From the NCBI GenBank assembly GCA_963675135.1, contig OY776129.1, positions 50,542,141-50,606,140 of the forward strand: DNA of 64,000 nt. The letters run 5' to 3'. The notes under the pieces were generated by a model. The model did no database searches and had not been told where the DNA came from. It worked only from the letters and a program-made list of their open reading frames with translations. The position numbers and the translations under genes are program-made. The DNA comes from Galeopsis tetrahit (lineage: Eukaryota > Streptophyta > Magnoliopsida > Lamiales > Lamiaceae). Shown here piece by piece: positions 22,981 through 33,819 of this stretch (position 1 is its first letter; each line of letters begins with the position of its first letter).

Positions 22981-23662
22981 TTACAACAATTATCTACACC
23001 CGCTAATTTTATGAGTTCACCCCAAATCATTTTTTACCATATTTATCTGCACCCATTCATTTTATAAGTTCACCCAAATCATTTTTTACCATAGTTATCT
23101 GCACCCATTCATTTTATGAGTTCACCCCCAAATCATTTCTTTTTTACAACGGTTATCTACACACGCTCATTTTATGAGTTCACCCCCAAATTATATTTTT
23201 AACAAAGTTATCTGCATCCACTCATTTTATGAGTTCACCCCCAAATTATTTTTATAGCACAATTATTTGCACCCGCTCATTTTATGAGTTCACCCCAAAA
23301 TATTTTTTTAAAAATAATTACATTTAAAAGACTATATTATTTTTTTATTAATTAACACAAAATATAAAAAAATCAACCCTAATTTATACATTTACAATCT
23401 ACAACCGAGTCATTGCCGAGTTACCGTCGATTCACCACCAAATCACTCATATTTTTAGAAAAAAAATCGTAAAAACATAATTAAAAAAAAACTATCGAGA
23501 TTAGGCACAAATTTCAATTTTTTTTCTTTTTAATTTTTCTTCCCATTTTCAATTTTTATTCCAAACTTTTTATTTCTTCGTTTTTTTTGTTTCCTACTTT
23601 TTTTTCATTAGTATATTTTTTAGTTTAATACAAAATAATATTATATGTATGATTTTATTATA

Positions 23663-23843
23663 ATCCCTCCGTCCCAGTGAAAGCTCCTCATGAGCTTCAG
23701 ACACAGAGGTTAAAAAATATGATATAATAAGTGGATGTATGAGAGGTGATGTGATTGTGAGAGAGAATAATATAATGAAATGTGAGAGAGAATAGTTTGG
23801 CAAAAAAGGAATGAGTAACTTTCATTGGGACAAACGAATAAGG
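23663..23843. mobile_element. Stowaway-type MITE inside the foldback loop
   Basis: Left end ATCCCTCCGTCCCAGTGAAAGC, right end GTAACTTTCATTGGGACAAACG, inverted and imperfect, with AT-rich GAGAGAATA repeats between them. Ends of the CTCCCTCCGTCC class are typical of plant Stowaway elements. Confidence 0.55.
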
Positions 23844-23859
23844 AAAGTTGGGTAGCTTT

Positions 23860-24330
23860 CAATAACCAGTAATACCATAAACAGTAATCAGTAATACCAT
23901 TAACAATAATTAGTAATACCACGAACATTAATCAGTAATACTATTAATACTAATCAGTAAAATTTTATACAATAACAAATAATTTCACACATCTAATTAT
24001 ATTCAATAATACAAAAAATAATTATCAGTAATACAATGAACAGTAAGTAGTAATACCATGAACATTGAATAGTAATATCTCATACAATAACAAATAATTC
24101 CACAAATCTAATTATATTCAATAATACCAAAAACAATTATCAGTAATACCATAAACAATAATATGTAATACCATAAAAATAATAATAATCAGTAATAAAT
24201 AATTTCACATAATCAGTAATACCACAATTAATAATAAATAATCATTAATATTAATTCAATAGTGTATTAATAGTAATACCGCAATCAATAACTAGTAATA
24301 CCAGTATCAATAATACAAATAACAATAATA
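23860..24330 (+). repeat. degenerate tandem array of a ~22-bp CAGTAATACCATAAACAATAA unit
   Basis: Repeating pieces AGTAATACCAT(A/G)AACA(A/G)TAAT separated by AT-rich filler, some 18 or more copies of AGTAATA. No coding potential. Confidence 0.75.
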
Positions 24331-24390
24331 CCATAAAAAAAGTGGAGAGAGTGCAGATCGGGGTGTACTAAAAAAAATAGAGGGTGCACA

Positions 24391-24990
24391 TTACCAAGCC
24401 CAATTGAAGGAAACCCTAGCCCCAATGGGAGGACACCCTAGGTCAGTAGTCGTCGCTTGGGATTTCATCAGCAAGGTCACCGGCTCCGAGTGTCGTCCGG
24501 TCAGAGATCCATCAGCAACATACTCACAGTCCTCCGTCGGGCCGTCGTCAGCCGGAGGAAGAGGCTGCGCAGGAGCAGGATGAAGAAGACGGATGAAGCA
24601 ATGTAGCTTCGATTTGGACAGAGATGAACGACGAGAGAGAGGCAGCGTCGATCTGAGTGTTGCAGGCGAGCGCCGTTGATGTAGGAGAAGCTCCTGGATC
24701 GCGAACGCAAGGGAGATTGATCGAAGCAGTCGCGTCGGTAGTCGAAATGAGGAGAGGATTTCGGCCGCCATGGATCGTGGCCGAGATGGAAGATTATGTC
24801 GATTGTTATGGAAGTGAAGAATCGCGATTGCGATTCGAGGAGGGGTCTCGGGCTTCAGCGGTCGAGACCGAAGCGTCGTCGTCGCCGTCGAGGGGGTGGT
24901 TGGGCATGGTGGTGGCTGGGTCACCCGCCGACATGCATGGATTTCCGGCAGGTCCTTTACTCATCAAATTAAAATTAAAATTTAGGTGCA
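24391..24990. other. GC-rich island in the foldback loop, possible captured gene leader
   Basis: Sharp change from AT-rich to GC-rich DNA after AAACCCTAGCCCC. Overlapping ORFs exist on both strands (24391-24924 minus, 24657-25001 plus) but their proteins are Pro/Ser/Arg-rich and resemble no family I know. It may be a captured fragment of a host gene's 5' region. Confidence 0.4.
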
Positions 24991-25680
24991 CCGCCGATTG
25001 ACTTTAATAAAATTATATCTATAATATTATTTTGTATTAAAATTTAAAAAATACACATGCAAAAAATGGAAAAGAAAGACAGGAAAATTTAAAAAGGAAA
25101 AGAAAAAAAAAACAAGGAAATAAAAAATTTGAAAAAAAAAATTGAAAATGGGAAGAAAAAAGAAAAAGAGGAGGGGGAAGAAAAATTAAAAAGAAAAAAA
25201 TTGATATTTGTGGCTAATTTCGATAGTTTTTTTTTTATAATTATATTTTTACGCTTTTTTTTTTTAAATATGGGTGATTTGGTGGTGAATTGATTTTTTA
25301 GAGTTTATTTTATTATATTTTGTGTAAAATAATAAAAGGATAATATAGTCTTTTATATGTGATTATTTTTTAAAAAATATTTTGGGGTGCACTCATAAAA
25401 TGTGCGAGTGCAGATAACCGTGGCAAAACAATAATTTGGGGGTGAACTCATAAAATGAGCGAGTGCAGATAATTGTGGTAAAAAATAATTTGGGGGTGAA
25501 CTCATAGAATGAGTGGGTGTAGATAACTGTTGTAAAAAAGAAATGATTTGGGGGTGAACTCATTAAATGAGCGGGTGTAGATAATTTTTGTAAAAATATG
25601 ATTAGGGAGTGAATTCATTAAATTAGCGGGTGCAGATAATTGTAGTAAAAATATGATTAGGGGATGCACTCATTAAATCA

Positions 25681-25818
25681 GAGAGGAGAGAGATAGAGAG
25701 AAAAAGTAAGATATAAAGTGAAGTGTAAGAAAAAATACTTACCAAAAAAAGTATGGGAAGCTTATAGGCGGACGGACCAAAATGGTAAAATGGGAAACTT
25801 ATAAGCGGACAGAGGGAG
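25681..25818 (-). mobile_element. Stowaway-type MITE (one clear end) inserted in the histone pseudogene
   Basis: On the minus strand it begins CTCCCTCTGTCCGCTTATAAG right after TA within the codons for the histone C-terminus, with a second internal GTCCGTCCGCCTATAAGC block. The opposite end was not found and may have been lost when the foldback element at 22981-25675 arrived. Confidence 0.5.
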
Positions 25819-26260
25819 TAATTAGTAACCGCCTTAGTCCCCTCGGCAATGGCGTGCTTCCCAACTCTCCCGGTAACACCAGCTTCACCGCCTCCTGCAC
25901 CTCCCTCGCCGACAACGTCTGCCGCCCCGTGTACGCCTTCAGCCGCGCCGCCTCCTCCGCTAACTTCTCGAACATATCCGTCACCAAATTGTTCACAATC
26001 GTCATCGCCTTCGAAGAAATCCCCATCCCAGGCTGCACTTGCTTCATCACCATAAACACATACCTCTTGTACCCTCCGCACCGCCCTTCTTCCGCCGCTT
26101 CTTCTTTCAGCGGCGGTTGCGATTCGTGACGCGTGGTGGTTTTCGGTTTGTGTGATTTCGATTTAATCGGAACTGCTGAGATTTTCAATTTTTCGTTTTC
26201 TTTGGTGGAAGAAATCACTTCGACTGTTTGCGGTGGAGAAACCACCACTTGGACGGTTTC

Positions 26261-26590
26261 TGTTAGGAAATAAACACACGCACACGATGACGATAAGAAA
26301 ATAACAAGCGATTTACGTCGGGCGATGCCAAGCCAGGTATTTCACTATGTGTTTTGGATGCGCAATGATTACAAAAGAGAACATCTATTTATAATAGAAA
26401 ATTTGCCATAATTAACCCTAAGCTTATTAGGAAAAGACTTGTTCCCTACTCCAAGCATTAGGAACAAACTTACCATAATTAACCCTAAGTCCATTAGGAA
26501 AAGACTTGCTCCCCACCCCAGGCCCGTTAGGATCAAACTTGTCTTACACTTCAAGCCCGTTAGGATCAATTCAGGCTCCACACTCCAACA
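26261..26590 (-). repeat. 3' LTR of the defective Copia element
   Basis: On the plus strand runs TGTTAGGAAATAAACACACG...CACACTCCAACA, 330 bp. It contains the tandem motif CCTAAGxxxATTAGGAAAAGAC, with two to three copies in each LTR. It lacks a ~29-bp piece that the other LTR has after GCGATTT. Confidence 0.88.
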
Positions 26591-26790
26591 ATCTCCCACT
26601 TGGAGACTGAATTCTCCATGTAACCATATCTTATTGATTCTCCTCCCGTATCCACCTGGCATCGCCAAATCTTATCTTCAAGTTCCAACGAAAACAAAAG
26701 CTCCTTTAAAAACTCTTTTTATTTTAGCACAAGTCCAACAAACTCCACCTTGATAAAATAAAAGAAAACTCCATTGTCTTCATCGACAAA

Positions 26791-27034
26791 CATGATTCTT
26801 AAACCAAAGAACCAACATTCTCAACATAGAGAATACCTACTCCACCATAAAAGTAGAACACTTAGAATCACCTATTCTAAGAATTTCCTTCGGCATTGTC
26901 TTCACCGAAAAACATGATTCTTAAACCAAAGAACCAACATTCTCAACATAGAGAATACCTACTCCACCATAAGAGTAGAACACTTAGAATCACCCATTCT
27001 AAGAATTTCTTTCGGCATTGTCTTCACCGTATCC
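26791..27034 (+). repeat. 122-bp tandem duplication upstream of the Copia 3' LTR
   Basis: The block CATGATTCTTAAACCAAAGA...CGGCATTGTCTTCACCG is present at about 26791 and again at 26913, almost unchanged (for example ATAAAAGTAG / ATAAGAGTAG). Confidence 0.85.
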
Positions 27035-27058
27035 GCCTGGCATCGACAAGCCTTATCT

Positions 27059-28762
27059 TCAAGTTTCAAGGCCAATTGAAGCTATGCATAGCTTCAACTT
27101 CTCTAAGGTCGCCACCTTAGTAAATAACAAGTAGTAGTTAAAGGACGAATACCTATTAGGTGCACATCGCTCTCTAACCGATCTCTTCAGCAGATTCTCC
27201 AGTGGTGGTGGGGTCCTAGGTTCTTCAATAAGAACCTCTTCTTCATTCTGACTCTCCTTACTCCCACTCGAGTTTGAGATGTCTAACTCAACCTCTTGGG
27301 TATTGGTCTTATCAGAATTTGATGCCTCCAATCTGTTATTGTACATAACATGTTCATTGAAAACTACATCTGTGCTGCGAATAATCTTTCGGTTATTCTC
27401 AACCCAAAGTGTATAATCGAACTCATCACCACCATAACCAATGAACGTACACTTAACAAATTTAGCATCACTGCAAGAGTAGAATGATACTCCAGAATCC
27501 AACACCCAGTATTCTACCGGACAACTGACACTAAAGACCAACGCGTCTCCAACATCAACTGTGGTTGCGTTTGCTGTCTTCTTCTCGTTCTGTCCCTTCC
27601 TGTTTTTCTTGGGTGATGAACACTGGTTCCTGTAATGACCAAACTCATCACAATTCCAGCACTGGATTGAGTCTTTATCTTTCTTGGATTGACTCTTTCC
27701 TCTGGACTCCGATCTGCCACGATTGATCTTGTCAGAATCTGATGCCTCCAATCTGTTCTTGTACCTAATCTGTTCATTGAAAACTACATCCATACTGTGA
27801 ATAATCTTTCGATTATTCTCATCCAAGAGTTTATAACCGAACTCATCACCACCATAATCAATGAACGTACACTTAACAGATTTAGCATCACTGCAAGAGT
27901 GGAATGATGCTCCAGAATCCAACACCCACGATTCTACCGGACTACTGACACTCAAGACCAACGCGTCTCCAATATCAACTTTGTTTGCGTTTGCTGTCTT
28001 CTTCTCGTTATGTCCCTTCCTGTTTTTCTTGGGTGCTGAACACTGGTTCCTGTTGTGACCAAACTCATCACAATTCCACCACTGGATCAAGTCTTTATCT
28101 TTCTTGGATTGACTCTTTCCTCTGGACTTTGATCTGCCACGATTCTGCCTACCTTTCAATCTGCCCCCTTCTTTTGTGTTCAGCGTTGACCCTGAAGTGG
28201 ATCCAGATTCTTTCCTGCGAACCTCCTCGCTAATCATCAGATCACTCACTTCATCAAGCTTCACTTTATCTTTCGCGGATGAAGCGCAAACTGTGGCAGC
28301 CCAACTATCTGGCAAAGAAGATAACAAAACTAAAGCAAGTACCTCGCCACTAAAGTCGATCATGACAGAACACAACTGTCCAATGATCCTGTTGAACTCG
28401 TTCAGGTGTTGCTGCACGGGTGTGCTCTCCGACATCCTTAGGTTGAACAACCGTCTGATCAAGTGAACTTTGTTCGCCGTTGTGGGCTTCTAATACATCT
28501 TCTCCAAGATCTGCAGCATCTCCCTTGCGGGCTTGGCTTTAGTCGTGTGATAGGCTACGTTCATGGACAACGATAAGCGTATTGCACTCATCGTCTTTCT
28601 GTTCAACAGATTCCACTCCTTCTATTCCATCTTTTCGGGTTTCTCCTTCTCCTCTAGGGGCACATACATATTTTTACCGTAAAGGTAATCCTCGATCTGC
28701 ATCTTCCACAACCCGAAATTCGATCCGTCAAACGGCTTGATTGAAATCTTCTCGTCACTCAT
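27059..28762 (-). pseudogene. gag with protease/integrase remnants of the defective Copia element
   Basis: Starts ATG at 28762-28760 (MSDEKISIKPFDGSNFGLWK, a typical Copia gag opening) but has stops at 28624-28622 and 28492-28490; from 28462 the frame is open for 467 codons. It contains a gag helix region (RRLFNLRMSEST...), then two 140-residue copies of one module (unit 420 bp; compare plus-strand 27321 and 27741). Each has a CCHC knuckle (WNCDEFGHxRNQC), VLDSG, the protease active-site start, then directly a piece of integrase C-terminal region (GYGGDEF...ENNRKII..DVVFNE). Most of protease and integrase has been deleted between them. The end (…SVRERCAPNRYSSFNYYLL) is the linker normally found before reverse transcriptase. 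Confidence 0.85.
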
Positions 28763-28787
28763 CGTGCCTGCTCCCTCTGAACCCGAT

Positions 28788-28799
28788 GCTCTGATACCA
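28788..28799 (-). promoter_or_regulatory. primer-binding site of the defective Copia element
   Basis: TGGTATCAGAGC on the minus strand, two bases inside the 5' LTR (28802-29127), complementary to the initiator tRNA-Met 3' end. Confidence 0.9.
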
Positions 28800-28801
28800 G
28801 T

Positions 28802-29127
28802 TGTTAGGAAATAAACACACGCACACGATAACGATAAGAAAATAACACGCGATTTGTTTACCTAGTTCGTCTTGCGACTACGTCTGGGGGCGATGCCAAG
28901 CCAGATATTTCACTATGTGTTTTGGATGCGCAATGATTACAAAGAGAGAATATCTATTTATAATAGAAAACTTGCCATAATTAATCCTAAGCTTATTAGG
29001 AAAAGACTTGTTCCCTACTCCAAGCCATTAGGAACAAACTTACCATAATTAACCTTAAGCCTATTAGGAAAAGACTTGCTCCCCACTTTAGGCCCGTTAG
29101 GATCAATTCAAGCTCCACACTCCAACC
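28802..29127 (-). repeat. 5' LTR of the defective Copia element
   Basis: Matches 26261-26590 apart from two indels and scattered substitutions. It has an extra piece after GCGATTT (…TAGTTCGTCTTGCGACTACG…) and lacks about 33 bp (…AAACTTGTCTTACACTTCAAG…) present in the other copy. Confidence 0.88.
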
Positions 29128-29189
29128 GTTTCCTCAACCACTTTCTTCGCCATCACCACCGACCTCTTCGAACGCCTCCTTGGCGCCAT

Positions 29190-30685
29190 TTGTCTGAAAA
29201 TTTAGAATTCTAATTGATATTCCGTCATTGGAAAGGGAAGGGGGTGGGGGAGACAACCATCTGGAATATATGTGTCGAACTGTTATAACAATACTGCTGC
29301 GTGGCAGCCAAAAAAATGGAGATAAAGAATTAGTGATACTTTGCACTTTTTATATATTGGACTCTTATGGTGCAATATGACCTATTCTTATGTTTTTATC
29401 CATCTTCTTCTCTCATCTGTTTTATGCGCCGCCGCCCTGTCACTCCTCTTCTTTCTCTGCGCTGCCTTCTTTTCTGCGCCGATCTCCTTCTTCGCATGCC
29501 TTATCTTCTGGGCGGGACAGATTTCTCCGTCTTTGCGATGCTTATCTTTTGCGCTCTGCGAGAAATCTGCAGATTCAATAAAAAAAATAATTTAGAAACT
29601 GTTCAGATTTCTGATCTACTAATCACGAAACAAGTGGAGAAATTATTATTTTTATTTTTTGAATGAATTAATGAGAAAAAAATCAACAATAAATCTATTC
29701 CAATTAATTGTTGTTTTTGTAATTGTAGCAATCGATAAACTATTCAACATAATTGTGTTTTTCGTGTTTTCAATTATTCTTCGTCTTTTTTAATGTGGGT
29801 ATCTCATTCACTCTCAATAATGACGTTTTAGTTATAAAGTAACACATCTTTCTTAATACAGTAATACACTTGTGTTTATATAGTAACACATTTTTTTGTG
29901 TTACTTTAAGGTCAAATATGTGTTACTCAAAAGCCATTTGTGTGTTACTTGTCCTTACAGTAACACGTATTTGTCCGTACAGTAACATATAATTGTATTT
30001 ATAGTAACACGGATTAAGAGCAAATTTTTCTATTTTATCTTTCCTTAAATTAATTTGTATTAATATTTCCTGTGAAAAGTCAATTTATGTGTTATTTGTA
30101 CTTACAATAACACATATTTGGTCTTGTAGTAACATATAATTACCTTTATAGTAACACAGACCTGAAACTCGTTATCCTGTTAGCTTTCTGCGCGCGACTT
30201 TTCCGCGATTTTTAAGAAAATATTCGTTTGACCGGTCAAACCCGTTACAGATCCGCAAATTTTGATCCTTCCTTAAATATACTAATATTTCACGTGAAAT
30301 ATTGCACATAAGTGCGGCCCAAATTAAATTGAATAAATTTAAAATGCATACTAGTATATAAGAATTTCTCAAAAATTATACCTCTTGGACCACGTTTTTC
30401 GTTAGCTTCATTTAATAACTTCGACTTCATTTATTGGGCTTGTTACCTAAAAATTTAAGAGCAATTTGAAATATTTTACCCATTACATTAATTAAGGTAA
30501 TTTTTTAAAAATTGTGGACTATGTGTATGTAATTTTTTTTATCTCAATTTATTTTAATTAATTTTATTTTATGTATAAAATATTTCATTTAAATTTTTGT
30601 GAAGATTTAAAAAGTTCGGATCTTCTTCGGTTCTCTACTTGATGACCCATTTTGTCATTTTGAGTGTCCCTTACTTGATGACACA
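29190..30685. other. upstream region of the H2B pseudogene and AT-rich intergenic DNA
   Basis: 29190-29340 would be the old promoter and leader of the histone; no clear TATA box was seen. 29400-29580 is pyrimidine-rich; its three overlapping ORFs are composition artefacts. About 29840-30160 carries some ten AGTAACACAT / TGTGTTACTT motifs in both orientations, a decayed repeat. No gene recognised. Confidence 0.45.
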
Positions 30686-31539
30686 CACTACAAGAAAAAA
30701 GGCCTTTTGTCACACGCTTTTTGTCACACTATAAAATAAATGTTGTAAAAAGTATTATGTAGTCACATTAAATTTTTTAATGTATTAATATGTGTTTTTA
30801 TAAAGACATTGAATAATAAGTGTGTGAATATATACTCAATTACCACACAAAATAATAAACATTGTCTATTGTCACATCCCTTTTTAACACATTAAAAATA
30901 AATGTGTTTATAAGTACCCTTTAAATACATTATATTTTAAGTGTGTTAACAAGTATGTTATTTACACACTAGTAAACAAAAATTGTGTTAATATTAACTC
31001 TAATGTCACACCATTGTGTTAGAATTATAAAAATTCAAAATTAATAGTAATTTTTTTTTCATTTTATATTTGACTGATAAAAAATTGTAATTTTTTTTTT
31101 ACTTAGATGATTTTTTTTTTATAAATTAAAATTTTAAGAATAAATAAAAATTAATTTGAATGGGTTCTCTAAAAAAAAAATAAGAGTGTCATTCCCTAAA
31201 CACATGCATGCAAATCACTTTTTTTTTTCATTTTCTATTAAAAATTTATAATCACATTGAAATATAAGAGCTCTCCTTTTTTTATTTACGCACTTTAAAG
31301 AAAATAATATTTGGACTGTATTTGATTTTACATATATATATATTCGCGTATTCTTATAATACTAAATAAGTTATAGCATAATGGTAAAGTAATCACATTA
31401 AATCCTAAGGGGCTGTTTGTTTAGGGATGGTGGTGGATGGGATTGGGATGGGGATTAAAAAAAAGGGATGGGGTAATCCATGAATAGTAATTGTGTTTAA
31501 GTAGTGTTTGGATTGAGATTGAGAAGTAGGGATGGAGAG

Positions 31540-32600
31540 AAAATATCATTTTACGTCCTGTAATTTAGGCCTAATCCAATTAATATCCTTTAAGTTTTCA
31601 CTTTTTCGATTAACGTCCTTTTTGGTCCAATTTACGTCATTTTTGCCGAAAAATTTTCAAACTCACCGGAATTTGAGGAATAAATTGGGATTCCAGCAAA
31701 ATAGTCCAATTTACGTCCTTTAAGTTTGAAAATTAAAATTTAATAAATAAATTTTCTAAAAATATCATTCGAAATTTTAAAATATCATTAAAATTAAAAA
31801 CTATAAAATGTGTAAAATAAAATTTAAAATATATTGTTTAATTTTTTTTTAAATCTCATTAAAATTTATAAAATGTGTTAAATAAAAATAAAAAAATTTA
31901 CAATTCAAAAAATCGAAAATGTTTAACTTAAAATTAAGATATTCAAAAATCTCATTAAAAATTCTAAAAATCTCTTTAATTTTTTTAAAATGTGTAGATT
32001 AAATATTAAAAATTCTAAAAACCCAATAAGAAAAATAAAAATTATTAAAAAATTAGACTTGATTCGGACTGATCCGCCATTAAAGTTTTTCTCGAACTCC
32101 TAATTTTTTTTTGTATTCGACGCCTTGATTGATTGTAGAACCGTGTCAAATTCATTTTAATGAGGTTTTTAGAATGGTATAATTTTTTATTTTATTTTAA
32201 ACATTTTTAAAATTTTAATTTATAGATTTTTTATATTTAGAATTTTATGTTTTTCTGATATTTTTAGAAATTTTTTATTTTTAATTTACAAATTTTTCAA
32301 ATTTTAGATTTTTTAATTTTTTTTAGAATTTTCTGAATTTTTTATTTTTATTTTACACAATTTATAAATTTTAATGATATTTTTTGTTTTTAATGAGATT
32401 TTTAATTTTTTTCTGAATTTTTTAATTCTTAATTTCTAATTTTTAAACTTAAAGGACGTAAATTGGACTATTTGACCGGAATTCCAATTTTCCGGCGAAA
32501 ATGATATAAATTGGACTTAAAATGATATAAATTGGACACCCTAGGACGTAAATTGAAAAATTGAAAAGTTAAAGGATATAAACTGGATTAGGTTTTATTA
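31540..32600. mobile_element. inverted-repeat element nested in the Harbinger-type element
   Basis: Arms from about 31570 (CCTAATCCAATTAATATCCT...TTAACGTCC) and back from 32592 (GGATTAGG preceded by AAAGGATATAAACT) are inverted copies. Both arms repeat the motif (A/G)TCCAATTTACGTC(A/C)T and an AAATTTTC..CCGGAATT block. The loop is AT-rich. Third level of nesting. Family not assigned; exact outer ends uncertain. Confidence 0.6.
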
Positions 32601-32932
32601 TTGTTAGTTAGTTAAGTAATGATCGTAAGAATGGTTGAATGATGTTTAATTATTATTTTTTTAAAGTGTAAATATATGTGTTTAATATTAATATATTTAT
32701 TTATATTAATTCAATATTATTTGAATTTAATGTAATTATTATATCTCTATCTACTTAATATTAAATATATTTACGTACATTATAATAGTATATAATTTTA
32801 TCAAAGTGAAAAATATATTTATATTAATTTATTATTAAATATATTTACGTACATTACATATATAATTTTTATTTATATTAATTTGATATAATTTTATCAA
32901 ATTAAAAATTATTAATTGGATAATAATAATTA

Positions 32933-33160
32933 CTCCATGTCCACAAAAAATGTGTTCATTTTTTTATCCACAAAAAAAACGTGTTTATTCTATTTAAATA
33001 GTTAATTTTTTTAGTATTTTTCTATTTTATTAACAAGATTGAGTATCCACCAACAATATTATTTACTCGTTACCTCATATATATTTTTTATAAGTAAAAT
33101 ATGATTTTTTTAAAACATGTATAAAAAAAAAGTGAGCACACTTTTGGTGGACAAAGAGAC
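32933..33160. mobile_element. decayed Stowaway-type MITE
   Basis: TACTCCATGTCCACAAAAAA on the left and TTTTGGTGGACAAAGAGACTA on the right, inverted and imperfect, flanked by TA, AT-rich in between. Confidence 0.5.
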
Positions 33161-33819
33161 TATTTTTTAAGTATTTATTAGTTGGATAATTTTATATGAC
33201 CGTATAAAAAATAAAAATTATTAATTAGATAATAATAATTTTTTAAAGTATTTATTAGTTGAATAATTATATATGATTGTATAAAAATAAGAGTGAGAAT
33301 AAGGTTAATTGAAGAATAATAAGAAAGAGAAAATGAGTATGTGAAAGAAAAATATGAGAGAGAATGAGTTTGTGAAAAAAAGTATGAGAGAGAATGAGTT
33401 TGTGAAAAAAAGTATGAGAGAGAATGAGTGATTGAAAAGAAAAGGGATGATGTGATTGTATAAAAATAGATGTGTAGATGTATTATAGGGGTGGATGGGT
33501 ATTTGGATGGAGAGGGATGGGATGGGGGATGGCCCATCCAAATCCGGATGGGCCAATCCCTAAACAAACACACCTAAAGGTAGCAAAGGCGAATTTTGTA
33601 TGTATTTTTTTTTTAAATTATTATACATATGTATATTTTAGGGTGTGATAAGATCTACTTTATCTTCTCATTTTAAATTGTGATAATATCTTATTACTCT
33701 ATCCTCACACGACTTTAGACCACACATAAAATTAATGTGATAATAGTAAAAATGTGATTATAGATATTTTTTTATAACATTTTTACATGTCTTTAAAAGC
33801 AATTTTTTTTGTAGTGACA

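Larger units (their letters stand above)
22981..25675. mobile_element. foldback-type element with repeat-array arms
   Basis: Both ends are arrays of the same ~55-bp unit in opposite orientation. The left array (about 22981-23310) has six units of the type ATCTGCACCCGCTCATTTTA + TGAGTTCACCCCCAAATTATTTTT; the right array (about 25380-25675) has five to six reversed units (GGGGGTGAACTCATAAAATG + AGCGAGTGCAGATAA). Inside the arrays the arms continue as single-copy inverted repeats (23310-23600 against 25090-25380, sharing ACTATCGA, CCACCAAATCAC and GACTATATTAT). The loop (about 23640-25000) holds a MITE, a degenerate tandem array and a GC-rich island. Arms made of tandem repeats are the hallmark of foldback elements. 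No clear target duplication was found. Confidence 0.72.
26261..29127 (-). mobile_element. defective Copia LTR retrotransposon inside the H2B pseudogene
   Basis: Minus-strand element with LTRs at 26261-26590 and 28802-29127 and a 5-bp duplication GTTTC (26256-26260, 29128-29132). PBS TGGTATCAGAGC (tRNA-Met) is at 28799-28788. The outer base of the 28802 LTR is changed (…CCAACC instead of …CCAACA). The LTRs differ by two indels of about 29 and 33 bp plus substitutions. Only 2.2 kb of internal sequence remains: gag and scraps of protease and integrase. Reverse transcriptase and RNase H are absent, so it was mobilised in trans or was deleted. Confidence 0.88.
25819..29189 (-). pseudogene. histone H2B variant (H2B.8/H2B.S-like), split by a Copia element and frameshifted
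   Basis: Two segments read as one frame when the Copia element (26261-29127) and one GTTTC are skipped. Segment 1 (29189 to 29128) starts MAPRRRSKRS and reaches AKKVVEE; segment 2 (26260 down to 25819) continues with a ~50-residue K/P/E/T-rich tail, then the histone fold: KRYVFMVMKQVQPGMGISSK, TIVNNLVTDMFEKLAEEAAR, TGRQTLSAREVQEAVKLVLP, GELG. One base is missing near 25860, after which the other frame gives KHAIAEGTKAVTNY, the H2B C-terminal helix; a MITE follows at once. Canonical H2B is more conserved ([20 protein letters not shown]). The long disordered N-terminus, VVEET and the divergent fold recall the sperm-enriched H2B.8 of flowering plants, which compacts chromatin. Insertion, frameshift and lost end make it a pseudogene. 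H2B identity is firm; the H2B.8 assignment is a judgement. Confidence 0.82.
31409..33574. mobile_element. PIF/Harbinger-type element nested in the CACTA element
   Basis: The ends GGGGCTGTTTGTTTAGGGAT and ATCCCTAAACAAACACACC are inverted and flanked by a 3-bp TAA duplication (31406-31408, 33575-33577), the target used by PIF/Harbinger elements. Repeats of GGGATGG line both ends, and (GAGAGAATGAGTTTGTGAAAAA)n lies near 33355-33430. No transposase seen. A truncated relative of its left end is at about 55625. Confidence 0.75.
30686..33816. mobile_element. CACTA (En/Spm) non-autonomous element, 3.1 kb
   Basis: Left end CACTACAAGAAAAAAGGCC at 30686, right end TTTTTTTTGTAGTG to 33816, with 3-bp target duplication ACA on both sides (30683-30685, 33817-33819): the signature of CACTA transposons. 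Subterminal TGTCACA / TGTGTTA motifs follow the left end. There is no transposase; most of the interior is a later insertion (31409-33574). Confidence 0.85.

Noticed and set aside
22981..23310. CRISPR-like or satellite array
   Set aside because: The same units recur inverted at 25380-25675 as the other arm of a foldback element.
24391..25001. Overlapping ORFs of 177 and 114 codons in the foldback loop
   Set aside because: Low-complexity Pro/Ser/Arg content on both strands, no recognisable domain; kept only as a GC-rich island.
26439..28466. Plus-strand ORFs within the defective Copia element
   Set aside because: They are antisense to the gag frame or lie in the LTR; no domain.
29341..29666. 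Three overlapping Leu/Phe/Ser-rich ORFs
   Set aside because: A pyrimidine-rich tract open in all three frames; no start context, domain or homologue known to me.
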